Assembly (NCBI GenBank): GCA_030141605.1
Contig: JAQGDQ010000020.1
Coordinates: 1,264,001-1,304,498, forward strand
Direction of reading: 5' to 3'
Length of the DNA: 40,498 bases
Origin: Tubiluchus corallicola
Lineage: Eukaryota > Priapulida > Priapulimorpha > Priapulimorphida > Tubiluchidae
Positions 11,640 through 21,400 of the stretch are shown piece after piece; the stretch's first letter is position 1; every line of letters begins with the position of its first letter. Under the pieces are notes generated by a model. That model had not been told where the DNA came from. It made no database searches and was given only the letters and a program-made list of their open reading frames with translations. The translations under genes and the position numbers were made by a program.

Positions 11640-11990
11640 GGGTTCCTCCCAATGAAGCCACTTTGTGCTGTTTCCAAATCACAAAAGTAGGGCTTCAGTA
11701 TTGTCGTTCTCTCTGGGACGTGTTGTTCCTACATACATTGGAACTCCAATCAAACACAGTCCCATTCCACACTTCTTCGCTCAGCTTGTCAACAACATGG
11801 CTCTATTACAGGGTTCCAAGTGACTGTGACAACATGTCTGTTATTACTGGACTGATCCAGCATGGGAAGTCGGGTAAACAGAAAGCTGTGTAAACAATGC
11901 TGGCGGATGTGGTTGAGAAGGAAAATAACAATGTGGACCAACACTTGTCATTCGTCCATTTGTACAACTTTATTCCTTCGATATTTATGC
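11640..11990 (+). other. Protein-like but broken stretch, unassigned
   Basis: Frames in series read LSFSLGRVVPTYIGTPIKHS (then PIPHFFAQLVNNMALLQGSK), DCDNMSVITGLIQHGKSGKQ and, past a stop, DVVEKENNNVDQHLSFVHL. The CDN...HGKSG order weakly recalls RNase H of DIRS/Ngaro-type elements (CDN...G.SK). Stops and frame changes indicate a relic. The family is not certain. Confidence 0.25.
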
Positions 11991-12044
11991 AATTTTGTTT
12001 GTCTTTTTCCTAATGGTCATGTCCCATTCTCTTATTCTCATTTT

Positions 12045-12645
12045 TTAAAGGAAGACAGGATGATTTTTCATATACTACCCCATTTTCATTTCCGGTAAAA
12101 AGTATACATTTTAACACCATTGATAAAGCAAAAGCGTTTCTGTTACTTAAATAGTCGATTGAAAATTTAATTAACGGCGGTCGAGCCCAACTATTGATAA
12201 CATCACAAATTAACATAATTCTCAACAGCAAAAATACTCCACGAGCGTGTTCCAGGTGTTTACGAAAGCAAAATTGAAGTACAGTGCTACTGTAAGCGAT
12301 TCAGTTTGTTGTACTGAAACTTGGCAAGTTTTAAGATAAAAATGCAAATTTCAAAGTTAGCGCTGTACTCATGCTTGAGCTGTCGAACGTGTGTAGTTCG
12401 TCACAAACTAACACATCTGAACTGAGAGGTACAGTACCTGTTTTTTTGTGCAATGCGGTTCTGAAATGCAGGCGCCAGTGAATGGCGAAATGCATGTAAG
12501 AGCGAGGAACTAGTGGCACGAACCTGAAATTGTGTTTGTGTGGTAACAATTCTGTCAGTGTCACGTAGGTCATTTTTGAAAAAAAATTGTATGTTTCCTT
12601 TTAATGTTTTAAATAGCAGATTGTTTTGACCTACAGTTTAAGATT
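12045..12645 (+). repeat. Dispersed repeat copy 1
   Basis: About 600 bp align with 19943-20621, and the 3' half aligns with 22311-22414. It starts near TTTAAAGGAAGACAGGATGA and ends CCTACAGTTTAAGATT. It has no recognised coding capacity, and class and boundaries are uncertain. Confidence 0.82.
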
Positions 12646-12986
12646 GGTTCAGATTTTGCTTTAAGTACTGTACTAGAACAAGTTCTTCGGTACGTTACCC
12701 AAATAAATACAACGTTCTACAAAGCCGTCCGCACAGATTTTGAAAGCAATTTCAATCAGCTACCCCTTAGTAACTTTATAGATGGTTTAATTACTTGGCA
12801 TGCGCAAGCATAATATAACTGGCAATTTTTGACAGTTCTGACGATTTTGATATCTTTAATACGATGTATTATTAATAAATTATTTCTGTAGGTCAAAAAA
12901 TTGATCATACATTCATAATAAAACAAATCCCATCAAGGTGTAAACTCAAGTAGTTGGTATAATAATATTCTCTTTTACGAAGCACA

Positions 12987-13110
12987 TGCAGAGTTCCCAG
13001 GGGGTTCATCTTGGGACCCCTGTTGTTTTAAATACATATTAATGACGAATGAAGGTTTGTCACTATTAGGGAAAAACTTGCACCTTGCAGGTGATACAAG
13101 CAATCTCTTT
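12987..13110 (+). pseudogene. LINE reverse-transcriptase relic (motifs B and C)
   Basis: CRVPRGFILGPLLF, a stop, then IHINDE matches the GVPQGSILGPLLF...INDL block. After one frameshift NLHLAGDTSNLF corresponds to the FADDT block with the first Asp changed to Gly. The copy is clearly dead. Confidence 0.7.
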
Positions 13111-14589
13111 AAATTTACCAGCAAACCAACACGTAACACGGTTTATGCTTGCATATCCTTTGAGAACTGATGAAATTCCTTCAAGCCCAACAACTTTACC
13201 TAAGTGCAGCATGTCCGGCATGCACGTCTGCACGTATGTCGCTAGGAATCTCTCTTTCAAAAAGAATCTCATTACCTTTTCAAACAACAAAGTGTAAACC
13301 GTGTTGTCTGAATGTCCTGCTTACTAAGAAACACTTCTTGGCTTTTGTAATCTGTCATAACATGCCAAATTATCCAGCACTGCCACAATTTTAAACAAAC
13401 TTTCAAGTAAGACTGACAGTACGATACGGTACGGTACAAAATCACGGTATGGTACGTATGTGTTACAACATGCCAAATTCTCCTTCACTGCCACAATTCT
13501 AAATAAACTTTCAAGTAAGACTGACAGTACGATACGGTACGAAATTACGGTATGGTACGTAATGTGTCATAACATGCCAAATTATCATAGCACTGCCACA
13601 ATTTTAAATGAAGTGGCAAGTGAAAGATTCCAAGTAAACAGAAGACTATAAAAAATATAAATTTTTCGGCTATGTCGAATTTTCCATACAAAATAATTTG
13701 ATCAATTTTTTTATATACAAGCAGCCTTCCATCTTGTAATCTTGCAGAGATGATCTTGTAAATGGGACACTCAATCCATAAACGCAGTAGGTCCTTGTCA
13801 CAATCAGCCATACTGAGAAAAGTCCTGATGGAAATTAACAGATTTCTTGACGGGCATATATCCACTTACAAGCCAGGTTTGGTGTTCTTTAATTTCCTAT
13901 CGGGACAACTCAACCGATACCCTCGTATAAAAGAAATACTTCTTATTCCGTAAGTGCCTCCTTTCTGCAAAGCAGAGGGCTTCCCCCCAAGTAACTCCTA
14001 CTCCGCTGCGGGGGTTGACCAATCAGAATTTGACTGCACCGAGTAGCAGATGCCAGCTAAGATAACTTGGAATAGCTTCTCGTGTCTATTACATGAAGAA
14101 ATGTTATCAGTTGCTGAGGGCGTGTCTCAGACAAGACGAATCTGACGGAAGGAAATCCTCGGCGGCAGCGACAGTGAGGAGGAGCAAGAGAAGCAATAAA
14201 ATGGTTCAGTTACCATTGCGTCAGTTTGTGCTTTTTTGCAGTCTGTGACAGTAATACTAAATTCTGTGGTAGATTTGCTGCATTTTGTGCAATTACGCTG
14301 CATTCTTGCTGCACGTGAAAATGTAAAGAACGTTGTGCAATCTTCATTGTGACGAGTCGTTTCTTGAGCTTGTTTTTAAACATTGTTTGTTTCTAAGAAT
14401 GACGCTGCATTTTAATTAGTAATGGTGACACGCTAGATAATCTGAATATCCTGTTGGTGCTACTAGAGAAAAATTGCAAAACGACACAGTAAGTTGCACA
14501 TTCTAAATTTAACTACTGTAACTAAATTCTAAGTACAAACTTTGTGAGAAAAATTGTAAACTCTTGCACATTGAGAATTCCAAAGCTAT
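13111..14589. repeat. Gene-poor stretch with a 104-108-bp triplication
   Basis: Three imperfect copies (about 13350-13610) begin CATGCCAAATT and contain GACTGACAGTACGATACGGT with a GGTACGTA end. The rest has no supported gene. Two overlapping frames near 13545-13953 on opposite strands are protein-like but unrecognised. A more GC-rich patch at 13970-14170 includes a CCAAT box (GACCAATCAG) but no gene was identified. Confidence 0.6.
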
Positions 14590-14893
14590 GCCACTATGTA
14601 AATAACAGTCAAGAAAATTTAAGATTTAAATATGGTTGTACTGTAGATCTAAACGAAAATGTAAAATTAAAGGTTAAGAACTCATTTAAAGATTATGTTT
14701 TAAGATATCTATTATAGCTCCTTACAACACTGTATAATATAATATAATTACAAGGGAACTACAATGTGTGGTTATTATAAAGTTGAATGTCTGTAGATAT
14801 GTTACTTTATTAACATCGCATTACCTGTTTTACTAACATCTTTATCTTTGTAAACTGTATGTTTTTATACGAAATAAACCCATAATAAAAAAT
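14590..14893 (+). mobile_element. LINE-like 3' tail, copy 1
   Basis: This copy matches 17388-17685 and ends ACGAAATAAACCCATAATAA, with a polyadenylation-like AATAAA and a short A-rich tail. No coding frame was recognised. The two copies flank the assembly gap. Confidence 0.65.
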
Positions 14894-15310
14894 GTAACGA
14901 AATGTTTGCCATTTACGCTAATTTTTTATTCATTAGTCAAGTTCGATAAGTTATCAACGAAGCAAACTTGGAAAACTTAACATTTAAACTTTATTTATAT
15001 TAACAACGGTAAGACTACGTATATGTAATGATTATTAAAGGATAATATACGTCCGTTTAATTTGATAAGCTGACAAATGTTACAAAAAAGACTAAAAAAA
15101 ATTTATAAGATATCTGTGAATTCGTTTACGAATTGTAAATACAGTAGCTGATTACAGCTAGTAAAATAGTACGCGTGAGTTAGTTAAATAATTCATTTCG
15201 CCTTTAGCCTATTTATAAACCATCCCACAAATATAATTTACTTGTCTGTTAAAACTCTTAAAGTGAAAGAAATATATGACATGTATTGTCTTCATTTCAT
15301 GTATTAGTAT

Positions 15311-15556
15311 CATAATTCACTACTTCCACCAGCTTTTCAGTCGTACTTTAGTGCAGTTTCAAATCAACATGATCATTACACAAGTTATTCAGTCGGAAAC
15401 TATGTACTCCCTCTTCTGAAAACAAATATAATGAAACAGTCATCAAAATATAATGCTATTAAAATATGGTCATCAATTCCGCGTGAACTGAAAACTCTTA
15501 ATCTTTATCAATTTAAAAAAGCATCAAAGAATTACCTACTGCAACGGTATAATTAA
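15311..15556 (+). pseudogene. LINE ORF2 C-terminal relic
   Basis: An 81-codon frame reads HNSLLPPAFQSYF, HDHYTSYSVGNYVLPLLKTN, KIWSSIPRELKTLNLYQFKK and ASKNYLLQRYN, then TAA. This is the conserved C-terminal pattern of CR1/jockey-type reverse-transcriptase proteins (IWxSIPxELKxL...FKK...YLL). A stop immediately upstream closes the frame, so it is a remnant. A 3' UTR-like stretch follows to about 15800 and contains a GGAATAAATTC signal. Confidence 0.85.
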
Positions 15557-16019
15557 CTCATAATTTTACTCATCCTGATCTTAAGTTACTAACAAAACTT
15601 ATTTTGTTCTAATGTACGTTATAACTGATGAAAATGTAAAGTTAATTGTCAATTGTTTCACTTATATGGAGGAGGACTCGAACGCTCAATGCTCCTTCCC
15701 CCTCCTCACAGTAACTCGCATAGTTTATTTTTTTTTCAATGTTATATCAATTTATATGTATGTTTGAGTTGCTGTGGAATAAATTCATAATTCATATTTA
15801 ACTACCACGTAATAGGTACAATTGTCATTAATGTATGTATCAAACACAGCACAATTTATCAATTTACATCAAACTAATTAGGCGAATTAGTGAAAGAAAA
15901 ATGTCACCAAAGAAACTGGTAAAAATATTAACGAAAATAACGAGTAAAGAATTTATTCCAAATTTAAAAATGAATTCATAGAAGAAAGATGGTTATTGCT
16001 AATAAAAAAGTCCCGTTCA

Positions 16020-16300
16020 TAAAGTTGCGTATTAGCTCTCACAACCTCCGTAGATCAAACCTAAAATTACACTTAACGATAGACTAGACCATTTTTGTAA
16101 AAATTCAATAAGAAATGCACTAAATTCTTCAATGTAACTATTATAATGATTTAAGTCGTAGCTTGTTCAGTTATGTCAATGAAATTTTCCCAAACTTTAT
16201 GAATCTCTGCAGGAAAAGTTGATATTTCTGACGAACGCGATCGATTGTGAATTTGCACATTCATATTGTATATTTCAGACTGTTTTGGAAAAAGAAAATT
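16020..16300 (+). pseudogene. LINE C-terminal relic, degenerate second copy
   Basis: The segment aligns with 2091-2375 at the base level (GTAACTATTATAATGATTTAAG; TCAATGAAATTTTCCCAAAC). It keeps an eroded LNDRL...FCKN and C-terminal region with several frame breaks and lacks part of the CCHC knuckle. It is the same LINE family as the copy at 2091. Confidence 0.65.
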
Positions 16301-16387
16301 AACGCTTAATCATCAAATTCAATCGATTGATCATTATTGTAATTATATTGTTTTTGTAGATGTGTAAATATTGTGAATTGTTTAGCC

Positions 16388-16475
16388 TTTATAACCTCGG
16401 TTACCAACCTGGGGTACTAGTAACCCTTGGGGGTACCAGCGAACACCACAAGGGGTACCTGAGAAGCCTCTTAGA
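16388..16475. mobile_element. Possible hAT-type terminus beside the gap
   Basis: GGTTACCAACCTGGGGTACT, then AACCCTTGGGGGTACCAG resembles hAT-family transposon ends with paired GGGGTAC words. The partner end would lie in or past the gap, so support is weak. Confidence 0.3.
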
Positions 16476-16543
16476 CAATTTTAAAAAAGTTGTGTTATAT
16501 AATAATCAGACATCTCTGTCAATATAAAATTTTTGAACTGCTA

Positions 16544-17296
16544 NNNNNNNNNNNNNNNNNNNNNNNNNNNNNNNNNNNNNNNNNNNNNNNNNNNNNNNNN
16601 NNNNNNNNNNNNNNNNNNNNNNNNNNNNNNNNNNNNNNNNNNNNNNNNNNNNNNNNNNNNNNNNNNNNNNNNNNNNNNNNNNNNNNNNNNNNNNNNNNNN
16701 NNNNNNNNNNNNNNNNNNNNNNNNNNNNNNNNNNNNNNNNNNNNNNNNNNNNNNNNNNNNNNNNNNNNNNNNNNNNNNNNNNNNNNNNNNNNNNNNNNNN
16801 NNNNNNNNNNNNNNNNNNNNNNNNNNNNNNNNNNNNNNNNNNNNNNNNNNNNNNNNNNNNNNNNNNNNNNNNNNNNNNNNNNNNNNNNNNNNNNNNNNNN
16901 NNNNNNNNNNNNNNNNNNNNNNNNNNNNNNNNNNNNNNNNNNNNNNNNNNNNNNNNNNNNNNNNNNNNNNNNNNNNNNNNNNNNNNNNNNNNNNNNNNNN
17001 NNNNNNNNNNNNNNNNNNNNNNNNNNNNNNNNNNNNNNNNNNNNNNNNNNNNNNNNNNNNNNNNNNNNNNNNNNNNNNNNNNNNNNNNNNNNNNNNNNNN
17101 NNNNNNNNNNNNNNNNNNNNNNNNNNNNNNNNNNNNNNNNNNNNNNNNNNNNNNNNNNNNNNNNNNNNNNNNNNNNNNNNNNNNNNNNNNNNNNNNNNNN
17201 NNNNNNNNNNNNNNNNNNNNNNNNNNNNNNNNNNNNNNNNNNNNNNNNNNNNNNNNNNNNNNNNNNNNNNNNNNNNNNNNNNNNNNNNNNNNNNNN
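16544..17296. other. Assembly gap (753 N)
   Basis: A run of 753 undetermined bases. Related LINE tails on both sides (14580 and 17388) suggest that repeats caused the break. Anything upstream of the DMRT start, such as a leader exon or promoter, may be hidden here. Confidence 1.
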
Positions 17297-17387
17297 GAAC
17301 GCCGGGGAAACATTTTCGAAGAGAAAATATGGAGTTATACAGTTGTTAAAGGAAAGAACAATTGGGTACCAGTCGTTATTATGTAAA

Positions 17388-17685
17388 TAACAGTCGAGTA
17401 AATTTAAGATTTAAATATGGTTGTACTGTAGATCTAAATGAAAATGTAAAATTAAAGGTTAAGAACTCATTTAAAGATTATGTTTTAAGATTAGCTCTGT
17501 ACAACACTGTATAATGTCATATAATTACAAGGGAACTGCAATGTGTGGTTATTATAAAGTTGAATGTCTGTAGATATGTTACTTTACTAATATCGCATTA
17601 CCTGTTTTACTAACATCTTTATCTTTATAAACTGTATATTTTTATACGAGATAAACTCATGATAATAATAATAATTAGTAAATTT
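17388..17685 (+). mobile_element. LINE-like 3' tail, copy 2
   Basis: About 290 bp are nearly identical to 14590-14893: TTTAAATATGGTTGTACTGT, CTTTATAAACTGTATATTTT and an ATAAACTCAT tail with AATAATAATAATAATT. The AATAAA-like signal and simple-repeat tail suggest the 3' end of a non-LTR element. It ends about 120 bp before the DMRT ATG. Confidence 0.65.
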
Positions 17686-17770
17686 CCTGCAAAACACGAG
17701 TTCATTCACTACAGCGAAGTGTTATAATTATTATATTTTCTTCATTTTTGCACTACAACTAATATTCATT

Positions 17771-17794
17771 ATCTTCTGTTTCGTAATTTGCCAG
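17771..17794 (+). promoter_or_regulatory. 3' splice site just upstream of the DMRT start codon
   Basis: The stretch ATCTTCTGTTTCGTAATTTG followed by CCAG looks like a pyrimidine-rich tract ending in CAG, with the cut at 17794/17795. Only eight bases separate it from the ATG. This fits an upstream non-coding exon or a trans-spliced leader acceptor. No promoter elements can be assigned with confidence, and a LINE 3' tail ends about 120 bp upstream. Confidence 0.5.
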
Positions 17795-17802
17795 TTGTTG
17801 CT

Positions 17803-18047
17803 ATGGCTGAAGAGGCGGAATTAAAGAGCAGCAAATCTGGTACCTCTACGAATAGTGCTGTCACCAAAAAAACAAAAACAAGAAGATTGCTTCGAACTCC
17901 TAAATGTGCAAGATGTAGGAATCATGGAGTCGTGTCTTGCCTTAAAGGACACAAACGTTACTGTAGATGGCGCGATTGTCAGTGCGCCAACTGCCTCCTG
18001 GTGGTCGAACGACAAAGGATAATGGCTGCTCAAGTAGCCCTTAGGAG
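17803..18047 (+). CDS. dmrt: DMRT exon 1 (DM domain)
   Basis: The exon starts at the ATG at 17803 ([10 protein letters not shown]). An upstream in-frame TTG is not used as a start in animals. It encodes residues 1-81 plus two bases and carries the whole zinc module. The donor is AG|GTAGGT at 18047/18048. The domain ends at VALRR, where many DMA-class genes also have an intron. Confidence 0.95.
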
Positions 18048-18418
18048 GTAGGTATACAATGGACAGTACATGTTGTCATCACTGTTGTCACCATCTTCAT
18101 CTTCATTGTCATCATCATCATTAACATCATGATCATGGTCATCATCATCATCATCTTCTTCTTCTTTTTCTTCTTCTTCTTCCTCCTCCTCCTCCTCATC
18201 GTCATATTTATTACAATACAGCTTAACAACGACTAAATCAGTGAGCAAGATGCCAAGAGATCAATCGAGAAAAAAATGAATGAATGAACGAATGAATAAA
18301 CGAACGCAAGAACGAATGAACGATTAAAAGAATGAACGAATGAACGAATGAACGAATGAATGAACGAATGAATGAATGAATGAATGAATGAATGAATGAC
18401 TGAATGAATGACACAACG

Positions 18419-18493
<75 letters not shown>

Positions 18494-21400
18494 GAACGAA
18501 TGAATGAACATAGAGCTGTAAAAGTAGCAATACAATGAGGTCGAGGCATGTTCTATGGAAAATCATGCAGCTATTAATGTTTTTTTAAATTTTAAAAATT
18601 AAAACTTTTAAACTTTAAATTATTTAAAGTGCTTTTTGAAGAACATACAATTTCATTGCACAAATAGATGTTTAATGTTTTAATGTCCCGATGTAACGTC
18701 AACTGGCTTAAAGAACGTTAAAGACACTTAGTAAAGAAACGTAACAATTCAAGTTTCTAGGCAATCAAGCCTCGCTATTTTCTCTTTTAACTACTCAGGT
18801 CTGCAGTTAGGTAAAAAAACACAATAGTTAGTTCATTTAAACACAAAAGCGCGCAAACCTTTCTAACATCAAAAATTAAAAAAAATGTGAATATGATTAT
18901 CAATATATTAAAATACATTTAGTCAAAAAATATTTACATTGCAATGGTCTTAACTAAAACATTGATTTGAAAGTGACTAAATGAATTTTTACCAAAACGA
19001 TCATTTTTCTATGCAAAACAATAAGGAAACGTAATGCCAAGCCAATCTACCATTTTCTTTGATTCAAATGATTATACATTTCGCTATGTAACACAGTTTT
19101 TTATGCAAAACAATAAGGAAACGTAATGACAAGCCAATCTACCCTTTTCTTTAACCCAAATGATTATACATTTCGATATTTAACACATTTTTACAAGCAA
19201 GCCTGCCTGATTGTACTCTTACATGTACAAACCATCTTGCCTAGAACGCATTTCGGTTTCCCCGTAGTTGTTCCGGTTTATTTTCTTTACAACAACCAAG
19301 ACAGAATAGTTTGCTATTACGACGCTAACTTGGCTAATATGAACCTTTTTCAAGCGAAACATCCATTCCTCCGCGTTGTGCAGAGAAGAATTCTTTGAAT
19401 CAACACGCTTAAACACAAACGGTGCGAAATCTGCTTTATTTTGATCTATGTACTACAATCAATGTCTGCCATATTCCAACAAAATATTTTAGTGTTTTAT
19501 ACGTCATTTCTATTAAAAACAAGAAAAAAAGCCATTTTACAAATTTGCATTAAATTCTGTAGTTCTAGACTTTAGTAAACGCAAACATTAAATAAACCTA
19601 ATTTGGTAATTTTACTAATTTATACCACGTTCTATCGAATTTATAAGATTGTCATTCATTAAACTAAAATGTTCAAAGTGATCAGTTTATAATGATTCAA
19701 AATTATACAAAATGATGTATTTACTTGCATCGTATGTCTCCATAAAGTAAATCTAGTATTTACCAATATATCTGACAAATTACGCCACTATCATACTGTG
19801 AAAAAGTACTTTTAAAGAAGCCTGTTAACGTCTACCAACTAACTCACTTGCCCAGGTAGAAACAGATCTGCACAGGTGAGTGATCGTGGTCACGTGACCA
19901 ACGAGATACTTGGCGAAATTCCCTACAATCTAAATACAATATTTAAGGGAAAACAGGATGATTTTTCAGATATCCCATTTTCAAGTAAAGTAAAATTATA
20001 CATTTTAACGACATTATACATAAAATAATGCCGTAAAAGCATTTCTGATAACTTAATAATAGATTAAAATCTTAATTAACGGCGGGCGAACCCAACTAGT
20101 GATGACATCACAAATTAACATAATTTTCAATATCGGAAACATTCCACGAACGTGTTGCGGGCGAACTCAACTAGTGATGACATCACAAACTAACATAATT
20201 TTCAATATCAGAAACATTCCACGAGCGTGTTGCGCGTGTATTTAAAGAGAAAATTGAAGTACAGTGCTTCTGTAAGAAATTCAGTGTGTTGTACTAAACT
20301 CGGCAAGTTTTAAGATAAAAATTCAAATTTCAAATTTACTCTGTGCTCGCGCATGAGCTGTCTAAAGTGTGCAGTTCGTCACAAGCTAACACACCTGAAC
20401 TAAGAGGTACAGCACCTGTTTTTGTGCAATGCGTTTCTGACGTGCGGGAGCTACTGCCCGCCTACCTGGCAAATGGCGAAATAACGATGAAGAACTAGTG
20501 GTGCGAACGTAAAATTGTGTTTGTGTGGTAATAATTCTTTCACGTAAGTCATTTTAGAAAAAAAGTATGTTTCCTTTCAATATTTTAAAGAGTAGACTGT
20601 TTTGATCTACAGTTTAAGATTCACGTTTTTATTTGAGCATTAAAATTTTAAATACAATATAATTTACTAAAAAAGACAAACTACTACACAAACAAAAACA
20701 AAAACACACACAATACAAACTGTACTAAATACATGCAACAACAACGGAAAAATGTCAGAAGCTACCCACACTAACTAAGAAAGACGCCCATAAACAAAAA
20801 AATTCTGAAATGTATTCAGACTCCTTTGCAATATTTGTTATCAGAGCATTGTCAGATTGTACAACTCTAGTAAACAGACTATAATAACACTAGCGTCGTG
20901 TACGCATAAATTGTAGGAGAGATAAATCTACACTCATCTGAGATGCACGGCAATCATATTTAAGTTTAAAAAGTTTCCTTACTGCCATTGTTGTGTGACA
21001 CTCATTGTTTCTCTATAGGTTTTACACGTCAAATGTAGACACAGGAAAGTTCAAATGTGACTTAGGTAAGTCAAATGTAGATGCAGTTAACGTTAAGAAT
21101 GTAGTGGAATTGGTTCCCACTTCCCAATGAACAGTGAATCACTAATTAGTTTTTTAAGTAATGCATTAGCACTGCATTAATGAATTAGTTTCTCTCATGA
21201 AACATTGTTTATTTTAAGAATGTATTGTTTTCTCTAACAGTTCCAATGGTATGTAAAGTTTGCAGAACATTAGTGAACTATTAGTAGACCTATAAAGTTA
21301 TTATTTTAAATTAGGAGCAATTATTTAATTGAAATTAAAGAAGATTAAATTTAACACCCTTAAACTTTACCACCTATCCACATTTGAGATACCAATGTCA

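Noticed and set aside
13545-13953. Opposing frames (106 codons on -, 63 on +)
   Set aside because: No recognised family, no splice or start support beyond an internal ATG, and overlapping a 104-108-bp triplication. Left as unassigned.
16490-17390. Open frames of about 290 codons
   Set aside because: Almost entirely made of undetermined bases in the assembly gap.
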